A stretch of 64,000 nucleotides of DNA, taken from NCBI GenBank assembly GCA_003116975.1, contig BGKB01000018.1:744001-808000 (forward strand), written 5' to 3'. Source of the DNA: Aurantiochytrium sp. KH105. Taxonomy: Eukaryota > Sar > Bigyra > Thraustochytrida > Thraustochytriidae. The notes beneath the pieces are model-generated. The model was not told the DNA's origin and did not search any database. It saw only the letters and a program-made list of their open reading frames with translations. Position 1 is the stretch's first letter. Each line of letters begins with the position of its first letter. The position numbers and the translations under genes were made by a program. Positions 19,872 to 30,900 of this stretch are shown here, in pieces.

Positions 19872-21044
19872 ATGGCGGAGATTTCATCGCCGGCGCAGCA
19901 AGCGCAGCGCCTCTTCAAGCAGCAGCACGAGGAGGACGAGCACATGGACCCAGCCGCGAGCTGCTCGCCGTCCAGGTCGCCCATGCAGACGCCGATTGGA
20001 CAACGCTTCGGCCGGCGCAAGATGATGCATCAGGTGCCTGCGCGGCCCTTGAAGAAGAAAAAGCTCAGATTCTTTAGTGCCGGCGCCATCATCCCTCATG
20101 CCAAGAAACACGGCGAGGGAGAAGATGCCATGTTCATCTCTCAAGAGGGATCCGCTATTGGCGTGAGCGACGGTGTCGGCGGCTGGATCGAGATGGGTGT
20201 CGACTCTGGCGAGTACTCGCGAGAGCTCATGGACAACGCCAAACGTTTCGTGCAGGACTCTGGGTCCACCGACCCGGTCGAAATTCTTACTGCAAGCTAC
20301 GATGCCTCGCAAAAGAAGGGGACAGCTACAGCGTGCGTGATGACCATCGAGGACGACGTCATGCGTTGCGTCAACCTCGGCGACAGTGGCTTCATTGTGC
20401 TCCGGCCCAGCGCTGAGGGCTACTTTATTGTCAGCGTATCAAAGGAGCAACAGCATTACTTCAATTGCCCAAAGCAGCTCGGAACAAACTCACTCGACTT
20501 GCCACACGACGCGGACCGCTACGAGGAAACCCTTCGTGAAGGCGATCTTGTCATTATGGGCACGGACGGCCTCTTTGACAACCTTGGCGTCGATGATATT
20601 ATCGACATTCTCGGCATGAGCGACCATGAGTTCTCTTGCGAGGACGCCGATCTGCGAAAATTTTCGCACATGCTTGCGCGTGGCGCCTACAAGGTTTCGC
20701 AAATCCCCACCTATGTGTCGCCTTTCGCCCGCGCCGCACAAGAGCACGGGATCGATCATGATGGTGGCAAGGAGGATGACATTACCGTCATTTTCGCTGT
20801 CGTCGGCCGGGATCCTTTCGACTCCGAGGAGCCAGAGCACTACCTGCCTCCGAGCGTGTTCCCGCAGGTGTCCAAGGACGGAGTCAGTTCGTCTCCAGCC
20901 TCTGTATATCACGACTATGAGTCGAACTCGGCTTCGCCGGCCTCGACCATCTCTTTTTCATCGCCCTCGAGGATGCAGACAGATGACGATGATGACGACG
21001 AAGAGACCTATAACTTTGGCGTTGCCTCCATGATGGAGGAATAG
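19872..21044 (+). CDS. PTC7-like PP2C family serine/threonine phosphatase
   Basis: Predicted 390-residue metal-dependent (PPM) phosphatase of the PTC7/PPTC7 group. Metal-site residues are visible in order: Glu84-Asp85 in GEGEDAMF, Asp100-Gly101 in DGVGGW (the form typical of PTC7), Asp171 in NLGDSGF, then GTDGLFDN and KEDDITVIFAVVG. The N-terminal 65 residues are charged and do not look like a clear mitochondrial presequence, although known PTC7 proteins are mitochondrial. An acidic, Ser-rich tail (DDDDDDEETY) follows the catalytic domain. I start at MAEISS; the frame stays open 72 codons upstream, but that stretch is encoded by CTTG-type leader repeats and looks non-coding. Confidence 0.9.
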   Translation: MAEISSPAQQAQRLFKQQHEEDEHMDPAASCSPSRSPMQTPIGQRFGRRKMMHQVPARPLKKKKLRFFSAGAIIPHAKKHGEGEDAMFISQEGSAIGVSDGVGGWIEMGVDSGEYSRELMDNAKRFVQDSGSTDPVEILTASYDASQKKGTATACVMTIEDDVMRCVNLGDSGFIVLRPSAEGYFIVSVSKEQQHYFNCPKQLGTNSLDLPHDADRYEETLREGDLVIMGTDGLFDNLGVDDIIDILGMSDHEFSCEDADLRKFSHMLARGAYKVSQIPTYVSPFARAAQEHGIDHDGGKEDDITVIFAVVGRDPFDSEEPEHYLPPSVFPQVSKDGVSSSPASVYHDYESNSASPASTISFSSPSRMQTDDDDDDEETYNFGVASMMEE

Positions 21045-21581
21045 AGAGAGTGACAGTAAATTACCTCGTGCGCCTCGGCAAGTCACTCCGGCTTCATGAA
21101 TAGACGAACGGACGGACGCCATTTATGAACGAACACTGCAACGAACACAACTCATCACAAACTTGATAAGTCTTGCGCGCGAGGCTCAGGATCTCGGAAA
21201 GACTAGGGATCCTTTCACAGCCATTCTCGCGCCGACAAGCAACGCAACCAACTACTGATTAGACAAACACATACTACACGCATAACTCCTGAAAAACAAA
21301 TACTTTGATAGATGCAATTAGATTGACTGCAAAAAGCAGAAAGTGAGCCCACCATTCATCCATTGATGACAGACGCATTCACAAGGAAGTTTGGCAAAGT
21401 AGCTAGCTAGCAGCCAGCGCCTGCCAACACACACACGCACTTTCAGAACGAACACCAACCCAGGAATTCATGTTATCAAATCAAGGCCTGCCACAGGGTC
21501 TCTCTATCACTAGCTATCAAATGCGCATCACTCACCGGCATGCAGCAACCGCAAGGAAATTGAGCATGCGCTCTTGTCAAA
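21045..21581. other. Convergent 3' flanks of the PTC7-like and ankyrin-BSD genes
   Basis: Both neighbours end here. A 7-bp inverted repeat GAGTGAC/GTCACTC (21048-21054 and 21082-21088) with a long loop follows the phosphatase stop. The region is AT-richer than the genes and holds no gene. Confidence 0.5.
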
Positions 21582-23876
21582 TCAAATGTCCAGCACAAAG
21601 TGCACTCGCTTGCTCGTAGAACCATCCGAGCCATCGTCTTGCGGGGAAGGTGCGGCAGTCTCGCTCTGCATCGTGGCACGATCATCTGCGGTGGTCGCGG
21701 AGAGCGATTCAAGTCGATTGATCATGTGATGCCGTAAAAGCGCGACTTGCGAGATCGGCGGCAGCGGAATGGGAATGAAGTAGGCGTTGGGAGGCGTCGG
21801 CGCGAGTGGCGCAAGACCTTTGGTCATCTCATCGAGCCTCTCCTGTGCAATGCCACTGTTCAGCATATGAATAAGGTCGAGCTTGACAAGCTCGACATGC
21901 CAAAAGTATGCGCGCCAAAAGGTCTCCTCCTGAATCTTGCCAGGGACAAGCGCAAGTCTTGCCTTGCTAAGGTTCGCGTCGAGCTCAAGAGCGCATTTGG
22001 CCTGATATTGAACAGCCGCAATACTCAGTTCGAAATCCTCCGGTGGTGGGTCCACGAGCTCGGTCCAGCGCGATTGCCATATGGTGCGATCGCGGCTCAA
22101 AGCAAAGATGCGCTCACGCAAGAGCAACTTGTATATGCTGCTCATGCGCGGATTCGGCAAATCATTCGTGTGCCATGGGGCGCCGTGCATGCACGTGTGC
22201 TCTTGTCTTATCAATTCCCATTCTTCCTCCATGTCCGGGATGCTGAGCTCGCTGTCTTCTTCGTCGTATTCATCACCATATTCATCAGAGTAATCGTCGT
22301 CGTCGTCGTCGTCGTCATCATCGGATTCATCAAGGCTGGACTCACCCAGTCCCACTTCTTCTTGGTGTCCCTCTCCATCTGAGTCCCCAACGTCGCCATC
22401 CGTGTGCTCGTCTTCATCTAGGGCCTCCGTCCCTGCTAATGATGATCCGGTGGCGACAATGTCGCTGCGATCTGAAGAGAGAACCTGACTGCTTTCTGAG
22501 ACGCCATGATCTGAGATCTCGGAGGAGGCGCTCTCTTTAGACGAAGCATCAGGTAGTGATGGTGGCGCGTTGGCATCGGACGCGCTTGCCGGCGGTTGTG
22601 TAGAGAAATCGCTTTCCTCATGGTACACTACGGGCACAGCCACACTTTCAGAGTTCTCGATTTTGGTATTTTCAGATCTTGAGGACTCCTTTCCGCGTTT
22701 TGATCTTGGGCTCCTTGTTGTCGATGCCTTGGACGCAGGCCTCTCTGGTCGGAAAAAGCTCTGGCGCTCAAAGGCGAAGCCAACATCGCCCTCAATGTGG
22801 AAGACGTCCGAGGCCGCGATGATTTTTTCGGGTGATTCAGACATTTCTCCACACACATAGACGATGCGAAAGCTATGGAATCCGGACAAGAGATCCTCCG
22901 CAGCAAATGAGGCAATTGCACGAGGAGCGCGAACGGGATCGAGAAGAAATCTACAATTCGCGATGCGTTTGAATCGCGTAAGCAAGGGGGCGAGGTTCCA
23001 AGGCTGCTGACGAACCGACATGATCTGGACAAAGTCAAGCTGGTCGAGAGCTTGGTCGAGCACGGCTTCGCTTGGAAAATGAACGATGCAGTCGATCCGC
23101 TCACGCGGCATCGCTGCGTCGCGAGCGATCTCGACGTGTATTTTTGAGGACCAGTTAGCAAAGGAGACCCTTGAAGAGAAGAGAGGCCGCGCTTCCTGAA
23201 AGAGAGCTCGTGGAAGTCGTAAGAGGTTCGTACGTGATTCGGTCCGTGCGTTTCCAGACGATTGCTTTTTCTTCGACGAGCGGCCAGCCCCCCCGGGTCC
23301 TTGACCTTGGCCGTTCAGATGCGTCTGCGAGTTTGGGCCGTCTGCGGCATTGGCATTAGTATTAGCACTGTGACCGACTTGGCTCGCGACGACATTGTCC
23401 TCCTCGTCGTCGTCATCGTCGTCATCATCATCATGTTCCGCGTCGTCATTGGCGGCGTCAAAGGTATTGATGGGCTCACGGCCTTGGACCTGGCTGGACA
23501 AGACCTGCAACGGGGTCAGACCCTGCGCATCTCGAGCAAGAGGGTCACCTCCGCGCTCGAGCAAGAGCGCGGCGGTCTCGACGGCGCCGATCGAGCAAGC
23601 ATGATGCAAGGCGGTCCACCCCCGAGCATCGGCGTGCTTCAGATCAGAGCCAAAGTCGACCAGGAGCTTGACGACCTTGTCTCTGCGCAGGGTGCCCACG
23701 TCTGCCTGCTTCGAGCCCGCGGCCACGAGCAGCGCCGTCCTGCCCTGCCCGTCGGTCTCCGCGAGCAGTTCGTCCCGGCGCGCCGACTTCTTCACCATCC
23801 TGCCCGCCTCCTTGAGCGCGCCTTCGAGGGCGGCCTTGTGCAGCTCGCGCGCCTCGGCGGACAGCCCGGACCCCAT
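21582..23876 (-). CDS. Ankyrin-repeat protein with a C-terminal BSD domain
   Basis: Predicted 764 residues. Ankyrin repeats occupy about residues 43-125 (GRTALLVAAG, GWTALHHACSIGAVETAALLLERGGDP, GLTPLQVL). A middle region of unknown type (about 245-370) follows, then a long acidic disordered stretch, then a BSD domain at about 610-675 with the typical aromatic core FWRAYFWHVELVKLD. BSD domains occur in TFIIH subunits, SYAP1-like and DOS2-like proteins. I prefer the start MGSGLSAEA over a Met 45 residues upstream because it fits an N-myristoylation signal (Gly2, Ser6) and the extra residues are Arg/Ala-rich leader-like text. A membrane-associated adaptor is plausible; function is unknown. Confidence 0.75.
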   Translation of the reverse strand: MGSGLSAEARELHKAALEGALKEAGRMVKKSARRDELLAETDGQGRTALLVAAGSKQADVGTLRRDKVVKLLVDFGSDLKHADARGWTALHHACSIGAVETAALLLERGGDPLARDAQGLTPLQVLSSQVQGREPINTFDAANDDAEHDDDDDDDDDEEDNVVASQVGHSANTNANAADGPNSQTHLNGQGQGPGGAGRSSKKKQSSGNARTESRTNLLRLPRALFQEARPLFSSRVSFANWSSKIHVEIARDAAMPRERIDCIVHFPSEAVLDQALDQLDFVQIMSVRQQPWNLAPLLTRFKRIANCRFLLDPVRAPRAIASFAAEDLLSGFHSFRIVYVCGEMSESPEKIIAASDVFHIEGDVGFAFERQSFFRPERPASKASTTRSPRSKRGKESSRSENTKIENSESVAVPVVYHEESDFSTQPPASASDANAPPSLPDASSKESASSEISDHGVSESSQVLSSDRSDIVATGSSLAGTEALDEDEHTDGDVGDSDGEGHQEEVGLGESSLDESDDDDDDDDDDYSDEYGDEYDEEDSELSIPDMEEEWELIRQEHTCMHGAPWHTNDLPNPRMSSIYKLLLRERIFALSRDRTIWQSRWTELVDPPPEDFELSIAAVQYQAKCALELDANLSKARLALVPGKIQEETFWRAYFWHVELVKLDLIHMLNSGIAQERLDEMTKGLAPLAPTPPNAYFIPIPLPPISQVALLRHHMINRLESLSATTADDRATMQSETAAPSPQDDGSDGSTSKRVHFVLDI

Positions 23877-24355
23877 CTCTGCGCCGCCCGCGCCGCCCGC
23901 GCCGCGCGCCCTCTGCAGGACCCGCGCCGCCGCGGAGTCGGCTCTACCTCGCGCTCGCTTGCTTCGCTTCTGCCGCCGCCTTACGAGGCTGCCCAGGGCT
24001 CCGCAGTACACACGCTTTCTTTGTGCACAATACTACCACTACCTAGACGCGAGTCGGCCCGCGATGGACAGTAATAAGGTAAGGCGGGAACACACGCACA
24101 ACGGACCCTCCCTTGCTCGCTGTCGCTTCTTTCCGTGCCAGCAAGGGCTCGCGAGAGGGCGCCAGGCGCGAGGAGAGTAAGCTCAAGACCGCGAGACACC
24201 GCGCCTCGAGACCTGCTTTCGTTGACACCAGGCTGGCTGGCTGGCTGGCTCGCTTGCTTGCTTGCTTGCTTGCTTGCCAGAGACTGAAGAGTAAACCTTG
24301 CGAGCAAAGTAAGCTAGCAAGCAACGCGAGCGAGCGAGCAAGCGACGAGGTGGAG
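23877..24355. promoter_or_regulatory. Divergent promoter region, ankyrin-BSD (-) and aquaporin (+)
   Basis: The two start codons face away from each other across 479 bp. A CTGG/CTTG tandem repeat lies about 80-125 bp before the aquaporin start. Confidence 0.5.
24231..24278. repeat. Compound (GGCT)/(GCTT) repeat
   Basis: Several GGCT units run into several CTTG units. Confidence 0.95.
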
Positions 24356-25036
24356 ATGGAGGTCAGCGCGAGCTCCTCCGTGGAGCTCACGGCATGCGTG
24401 GCGTCGTCGGTCCTCTCGGGTTTCGCCTTGTACGTGCCACCGGCTCTCGGCCTCGAAGGCGCGCTGCTCTGGCAGGCTGTACTGTTTTACATTTCGTTAC
24501 TCGCGCTCAGCAAACTCGGGCTGCAGGCGGTGACGAACCCGGCCATACACGCGCAAAATGTGCTGCGCAACCCAACATGGGCGCGCACGCAACGTGCGGC
24601 CTGGCTCTCGGTCGTGGATCTCGTTGGATTCGCCGCGGGAAATCTAATCACCTTGTGGACTGTAAGATTGATCGACCCAAACATCTCCTTCAACCCAATC
24701 CCGTCCAAGGCAGGCTTTGTACTCTCTACGTATGCCGAGACAGCCCTCTTCGAAGGCCTGATCGTCTTTTTGTTGCAGGTCTGGGCCATGTACGTGAGCG
24801 AATCGATTTATTGGGAGAGCGCCGTGTGCACAGTCCTGATTTTCATCTTTTTAGATATCACGGGCGGGTACTCAAACCCTTCTTCGTATTTCTCTCGAGT
24901 TGTCCTCGCCGGCGAAATGCTAGACGACGCCTCGGCATACTTGCTTGGCCCTATTCTTGGCGCTGCTGCGGCTGCGCTCGTATCGCAGGTCCGAGCTCAA
25001 GATGCTAGCATCAGCAAAAAGAGCAAGTCAGCGTAG
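24356..25036 (+). CDS. Unorthodox aquaporin-like (MIP family) channel
   Basis: Predicted 226 residues with six hydrophobic segments and two half-helix loops in aquaporin order: segments at about 10-30 and 36-55, loop B with NPA (61-63) in QAVTNPAIHAQNVLR, segments at about 82-104, 121-147 and 153-168, loop E with NPS (174-176) in ITGGYSNPSSYFSR, and a last segment at about 192-211 (AYLLGPILGAAAAA). Loop E lacks the usual Arg right after the second motif, as in the AQP11/12-type superaquaporins. Expected role is a channel for water or small solutes, probably on an internal membrane. The start at MEVSASS is chosen because the upstream extension is encoded by GGCT/GCTT repeats. Confidence 0.72.
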   Translation: MEVSASSSVELTACVASSVLSGFALYVPPALGLEGALLWQAVLFYISLLALSKLGLQAVTNPAIHAQNVLRNPTWARTQRAAWLSVVDLVGFAAGNLITLWTVRLIDPNISFNPIPSKAGFVLSTYAETALFEGLIVFLLQVWAMYVSESIYWESAVCTVLIFIFLDITGGYSNPSSYFSRVVLAGEMLDDASAYLLGPILGAAAAALVSQVRAQDASISKKSKSA

Positions 25037-25054
25037 TCAGCGTAGTCAGCGTAG
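25028..25054 (+). repeat. Triplicated 9-bp unit spanning the aquaporin stop codon
   Basis: TCAGCGTAG occurs three times head to tail in frame, so Ser-Ala-stop is encoded three times in a row. TCAGC (25046) can also pair with GCTGA (25056). Confidence 0.95.
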
Positions 25055-25240
25055 AGCTGATACGCGCCTTCCTTCCTTCATTGTCAATCAAGCTAGTATA
25101 CGCATGTGAAACCGGCGCAAGAAAAAATTGTGTGATGTTGATATCTCATAACTGTATAAAAGAAATTGCTGAGTTCATGTTATGGTATATAAAACGATTC
25201 CGCCGCTGCAATGAAGAATTGGGGAGGAGGAGTGAAGAGC

Positions 25241-27187
25241 TCAAAAGTCGACCGAGCCGTCGTGCTCATTCACGACAGCAAACGCAGGCACAACGGAGGG
25301 CCGTTTCGCTTGCTTGGCTGCTCGATCTGCAGCGAGTCGGTCTTGCTCCACCGAAATTTCATAGGGTGATACATACTTGCTCTCCGCGGCGGCAGCTGCG
25401 CCGCCACTGGTACTGTTGGCGTTAGCGTTCTTCTTGGCGGTACGCACAGCGACAGCCTCAGCCGCCTTTTGCTGCTGAAACGTAGAAAGAAGTTCAGGCG
25501 ATGACTGCGTTCCATAAGCTTTGGACTTGGCCTTGCGGCCCCGATTTCCGCCATGGTGTTGGGGGCCCACGGCGTCGGGATTGTCGAGAAGTTTCGTCGC
25601 CTCATCCCACTTTTTCCTTTGCCGAATCACATCCATGCGCTCTGCAATAAGGTCACGACGAATCTTTGCATCCTGAGCCGCCTTTTTGCGCTGCTGTACA
25701 ATCTGCTCTTTGCGCGAGAGCATTTTGTCGATTTTCTTTGTGCCTTGATCGATTTTATTCATGACCTGAAGTCTCTTGTACTCGTCGCGACGTCGCGCCA
25801 TTTCCACCTTCTTCCGCTTTGCCTCGATGCGCAAACGATTGCGCTCCTTTTGTACGGCGAGCTGTTGCTCTTTACTGAGACTGATTTCCTCCAAAGCTTT
25901 TTCGACCTCTTGCTGTTTGATAATAAGCTCTTGCGCGCGAACTTCCTCCTCACGGCGAGCCTCCTGAATAGCGCGCTTTCTCTTTTCCTCGTTTAGCTGC
26001 GCAAGCATGTTTTTGCGACGAAATTCCTCTTGTTTCTCTTCTTCGAGTCGCATGGCGCGCTCTCGTGCCATGAGCTCCTTCAAGTCCGCCTCCTCAGCGC
26101 GCTTTCGTTCGGCGTCTTCGAGCAGCTTACGGTTCATCTCCATGCGCTCTTGAGCCTTTTGCTGTTTTTCTTGTGCAATTTTAGTGCGTGCCTCCTGCTG
26201 GCGTGCTAGCTTTGCAAGACGGCGGCGCTCCTTTTCTTCTGCCTCGCGTTTGCGCTTGAGAATTGCCTGCTCTGCAACACGCATGCGACGTGCAGTTTCT
26301 TCCTTTAGGGCTTGGGCTTTGCGCTGTCGATCCTGCTCTGCCCGAATCGCCTCCTTGCGCCTTACTTCTTCCTCGTGCCGCTTTCGCTCTGCAATTTCTT
26401 TGTCCCTTCGGAATGCAGCCTCTGCAAGTCTCTTCTTTTGCTTTTCCTGAAACTCGAGTTGCGCCTCGCGCTGCAGTTGCTTCATGCGTGCTTCCTCCGC
26501 GGCCTTTTTCTTACGAAGTGCCACTTCTTTGTTGATCTTTCGTGCGCGCTCTTCCTCGGCTTTGGCTTTTGCGTCTGCAGCTTGCTGGAGCTCAACCTGG
26601 CGCATTTCAAAAGCAAGCATTTGTTCGATTTCTTGCTTTTTGCGAAGCTGGATCTTGCGCAAGCGTTCCTCTTCTTGTTCGACGAGCTTGGCGATGTCGT
26701 CCTCGGGCTCCATGCCGCCGAGTACGGGTGGCGGTTTTTTGCGTCCTTTTTCTGTGTCTTTGCTCGTCTCGCTTCGCTTGACGAGGACATCGCGCGTCTG
26801 CCGCGCCTCCTTCATGAGATCGCGCCGGCGAGTACTGTATTCTTCGTATCGCAACCTTTGGACCTGGGTGGTGATGCCTGGCTCGAAAAAAGAGTCGAGA
26901 TCGCGTACCCGAAGGTCTTCCGAGTCGATACCAGTGCTCAGCAGCGCCTCCGAAGATCGTGGTGTCAAGATCACCCGAGGGATGGGTGGGCACATGCCAT
27001 AGACCTTTTGATTGCTCACCGACTCGTAAACATCTTCGATTGTCAGCTTGCGCGACTTGCGTTTCGCTCTTGATCTTCCTTTTGACTTTGACTTGCTTTT
27101 GACGGCTGCCGACGCGGCTTCGATCTCGTCGAGCGCCGTCAGCGAGCCGAGCTCGTGGTCTTCGAGCGACTTGCTTTCGCAATCCAT
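25241..27187 (-). CDS. Long charged coiled-coil protein, family unknown
   Basis: Predicted 648 residues. The N-terminal 60 residues are Ser/Lys/Arg-rich; a more ordered segment at about 45-130 contains YGMCPPIPRVILTPR and SFFEPGITTQVQRLRYEEY. From about 165 to 560 there is nearly continuous Glu/Lys/Arg/Gln-rich helix of trichohyalin/plectin-homology style, typical of cytoskeletal and axonemal proteins. The tail is Ala/Ser-rich and ends at AVVNEHDGSVDF. I cannot name a family; a flagellar or cytoskeletal role would fit the ODAD3-like gene at 52.5 kb but is a guess. It converges with the aquaporin gene, 204 bp between stops. Confidence 0.8.
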   Translation of the reverse strand: MDCESKSLEDHELGSLTALDEIEAASAAVKSKSKSKGRSRAKRKSRKLTIEDVYESVSNQKVYGMCPPIPRVILTPRSSEALLSTGIDSEDLRVRDLDSFFEPGITTQVQRLRYEEYSTRRRDLMKEARQTRDVLVKRSETSKDTEKGRKKPPPVLGGMEPEDDIAKLVEQEEERLRKIQLRKKQEIEQMLAFEMRQVELQQAADAKAKAEEERARKINKEVALRKKKAAEEARMKQLQREAQLEFQEKQKKRLAEAAFRRDKEIAERKRHEEEVRRKEAIRAEQDRQRKAQALKEETARRMRVAEQAILKRKREAEEKERRRLAKLARQQEARTKIAQEKQQKAQERMEMNRKLLEDAERKRAEEADLKELMARERAMRLEEEKQEEFRRKNMLAQLNEEKRKRAIQEARREEEVRAQELIIKQQEVEKALEEISLSKEQQLAVQKERNRLRIEAKRKKVEMARRRDEYKRLQVMNKIDQGTKKIDKMLSRKEQIVQQRKKAAQDAKIRRDLIAERMDVIRQRKKWDEATKLLDNPDAVGPQHHGGNRGRKAKSKAYGTQSSPELLSTFQQQKAAEAVAVRTAKKNANANSTSGGAAAAAESKYVSPYEISVEQDRLAADRAAKQAKRPSVVPAFAVVNEHDGSVDF

Positions 27188-27873
27188 CTTATCGCCTACA
27201 GTGCGTGCGCGAGTACGGGGGTATGTATGCCTATTTACGTGCGCCTTTGTCTGCGAGCGTACGTGCGTGCTCGCAAGCGCCCTTGCGCTTGCACACCGAG
27301 ATGGTGTATCCTCTTTCCACCACGCGAACCTCGCCTGTGCCGACTACGTTATTCTGACCTTTCGTTCGAGGCACTGACCGCGTCCGTGCCCGCGCCCGCG
27401 CCCGCGCCCGCGCTCGCGCGCCAGCCAGAGGTTCTTGTTTGTCACCGGCGCGACGCTCACTGAGCCTTACCCCGATCAGCCAGCCAGCTAGCTAATGTTA
27501 CTTTCTCCGTCGTTGCCTAAAGGGAAGTTGAGCCAATCAAGCAAGAAGGGCCGAGGGAAGCGAAGAAGCCGCGCTAGTACACCAAGGCAAACGAAGCAAA
27601 ATTAGGCCAAAACAAGGCAAGGTATGATAAGGCAAGTCTTAGGGAGCTCTGTTGCTTTCGAGGCAAAGAGCACGACGCTATCGATTGTGTGTGTGTGTGT
27701 GCATATGAGGCATTAGTGCGTGCGTGAGTATTGGCCAGCCAGCTGCATGTGCACGCGGCTGCCGAGACCGCTCTCAAGAAAACGGATCTATCGAGGGGAA
27801 CAAGGGGAACGGAGACATACAGAAATAGAAAAGAAAAGAAAAGGAAATGAAAAAGAAGAGATCAAATTCACTG

Positions 27874-27932
<59 letters not shown>

Positions 27933-27976
27933 ATCGTGGGGGTCGCAAAGTCGGAGGACTCGAGCGCAGGACCGTC
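27188..27976. other. Spacer between Sec5-like 3' end and coiled-coil gene promoter
   Basis: Carries GCCCGC repeats (about 27380-27415), a GT run (27686-27702) and a long AATC repeat. No gene is supported. Confidence 0.5.
27874..27932. repeat. (AATC)n microsatellite
   Basis: About 14 perfect TCAA/AATC units, about 45 bp beyond the Sec5-like stop. Confidence 0.97.
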
Positions 27977-30900
27977 TTAGAGCGGAGGAGGCGTGGGCGG
28001 ATGCGGAGGACGTTCTGCGCTCGTGATGATCGAGACTGCGCCCATCGAGGGATCGGCCCCGAGGGCGCGCACCATGAGTGCAGCGCGGCGCGTTGCGTCC
28101 ATGACAAGTGGGACGATGACAGCGTCGTCGTTCTGGGTTGAGCCTTCTTCACGGAACTGCAAATGTAAGAGCGTGGATGCAAACGCGGCAGTGGCCTTCT
28201 CCGTCTCGAACGACGCAAGTACGGTGCGCAGAAACGCAATCTCGGCTCGAAGCTGAAGAGCGAAGCCTGGGCAGGCGGAGGCATCGAGGCCATTCGCGAC
28301 TGCGGCAGAGACAGCAAGCGAGAAGATGAGACCCAGACGGTGCGCGAGGCCACATATCAGACGACGCGTGCCAAGGGCCCCGACACGAAAGGAACACTCT
28401 GCCATGACATGAACGAGGTGGGCCAAGACATCAAGTGTATACTGCCGCACAGCCGAGGGCGGATTTGGCCAATCTTTGCGCTGAATGACGGCGACAGCTT
28501 CGTCAACCAGAGCCTTGAGTCCCTGGCCATTTTGCTGTACGTACTGGGCCATCAACTTGTCCTCGAGTCGCTGGAATTTGTCTTGCTGCTCCCTGACAAA
28601 AACGTCTGCTCCGCGGGGAGACGATGCCCCGTTGCCGTTGCCATTGCCATTGCCATTGCCATTGGCGTTGCCACCGCTCTGCGCACGTTGCTGCTGTGTT
28701 CGAAGACGAGGCTGAATGGCTTCGGCGAGGAGGGCTTGGATTTGGTCGAGAAAAGTATCACGCAAAAAGTAGCAGTCAGCGAAAAGGAGAGCCACGATAT
28801 CGGCAGTGGCACCTTTGGCACGCTTGTCAATCCAATTGCTCACGCTGTTTAGCAAGGTACTCAGCTGTCTGCTCACGTCATCCACTAATTCGTAAAGAAA
28901 AGCGTTACTCCAAAAGGAAAGTCCATCTGTACTACGCACGAGGGTCTGTACGTCTGTGAGGACGACGTGGAGACCCTCAATGGCCCGTACCAAAACGACG
29001 AGTTGAGGCACTTGACCTGGGCGCCCCGTCACACGTGGCAGAGGACTGAAATTATCCTTTTCGATGTCTCGCGCCGTGGCTGCGACCTGCTGTCCAAGTT
29101 TACGGTGCACGTATTCGGCGGTGAGACGTTCGAGCAGAGCAAAAGGTTCGGTGCGAGCAATGAAAGCGACCGCTTTAGCGTCGTGGGCGCGTTTCCGCTC
29201 AAGACGTTTGGCAGCGTGCGCCGCAGCATTGAAAGCTCCGCGTGCACGCATCGAGCGACAGTGCGACAAAAGGCTCTGAAGATTCTTCCTTGCAGCGGGC
29301 AAGTCGTCGTGAGCAAAATCGTCCTCTACCACGCGGCGGCCCACATCAATATAGGCGCTGATGATGCTCCAAGCCATCTCATCGCTCGATTTTCGACGCT
29401 CAGCAAGGTCCTCGAGCGTACAGTTTGCGGCAGAACGCTTTCGAATATCAAAGAGAAGATCAGTTGATCCCGCGCGACTTCGCGTGTCTCCATCCTGAGC
29501 ATTTGCACCCGATGCAGCACCCCCTCCACGAACATCGTCATCGCCGAGCGCGGCGCCTGCGCCACGTTGATTACCACGTGCGTTGCGAAGTCGAGCGAGC
29601 TCGTCCATGACCTCTGTGTCGGCGTCGAGATCGGGGTTCGCGTCGGGGACAATTTGCAGTCCTCCACTTCCACGACTCGTGACAATGGCCCCGGACTCGC
29701 CCTTGACGCGATTGAGAACGTCAAAAATATGTTCCTTGCCGGACGATGCGCTCGAAGGGTCGAGACAGACACGCGCGTCCTCCCAGATGCCCAAATAGGC
29801 CCGGGCTATCCTGGTGGCACGTCCGAGGGCACCGGAGTCCGTGGGATCAATGCCTTGCAGGGCAGCGGCGCCGTGCGCCTGTTGACTGACAGCGAGCATG
29901 AGAAAGGGGTCGTTCTCGTCATCAAGCATGCGGTGAAGCTTGCTTCCCTTTGGCACGTGATCGCGCAGCTCGAGCAAGAGACTGAGGGCTTCTGTGCAAA
30001 GGAGACTGTCAATCTGGTCTTTGCGCAACGCAAGGTCCGTGTCTTCGGTTAGGTTCCCGGGGTGTTCTGTGTCGCGGGCACCCGATTTTACAGACGCGGC
30101 TTGAACAGCCCCTCCATCTTTGGCTGCAAGCTTTGTTTTCAGAGCTACGCAAAGATCAATGCCGCAGGACTCGAGGTCACGAACAGCATCATGATAAAAG
30201 GTCCTCCGATCCTGCTTACCTGCCATGCCAGGGCTGCTCGACGAGTTGGAGCGCGGGCGGTCAAGAAGAGCGAGAAGCTGACCAACATTGGAAAACTCAA
30301 TGACAGCAACAATCCATTTGTGGCGTGCCATGAGATCACGGAGCCGCTGCGGGAGCTGCCAGAGATACTCGAGACGCTGTAGCATGTCCGCAGCGCGACG
30401 AAGCTTGCGAATGCGCTTGCGCTTCTGCAACAATGGGACAAAGCTCGTATTGGCCGTTTCCAGCGCTTGGTCCAAGGCTCCGTTGACGCGAATAGTACGC
30501 CCAGGGCCTTTGGAGGCGGGGCCATTCTGATTCTGTTGCTGCAGCTGTTGCAGCTGTTGCTGCTGCGACTGAGAGGCCTGGCCAGACTGTTTTGAGTTCT
30601 TCTTTGCAGCCGTCCGCGTCTTGCCGTTGCTTCCAGGCGCACGTGAAGAGATTTCCGCGCCGGCATCAGGGCCAGCGACGGCGGCGCCTGCAGCAGAGCT
30701 CGAAGACGCGGTCGCGTCGCGTAAAGAAGCCTCGCTCTCTTGTTTCATGAGAGCATCAATTTGGCCAATCGTGTAGCGACAATGGACGAATTCGTCAAAG
30801 TTCTCACGAACTAGATTGCGCATACGTCGATTTTGATCCTCATTGTCTTGCTCAAGATTATGAAGCCCTTTAACGAGATCGCCGAGCTCGGTGGTTCGAT

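Noticed and set aside
23395-23460. GTC/ATC repeat as a microsatellite
   Set aside because: It encodes the Asp/Glu run of the ankyrin-BSD protein on the minus strand, so it is coding low complexity.
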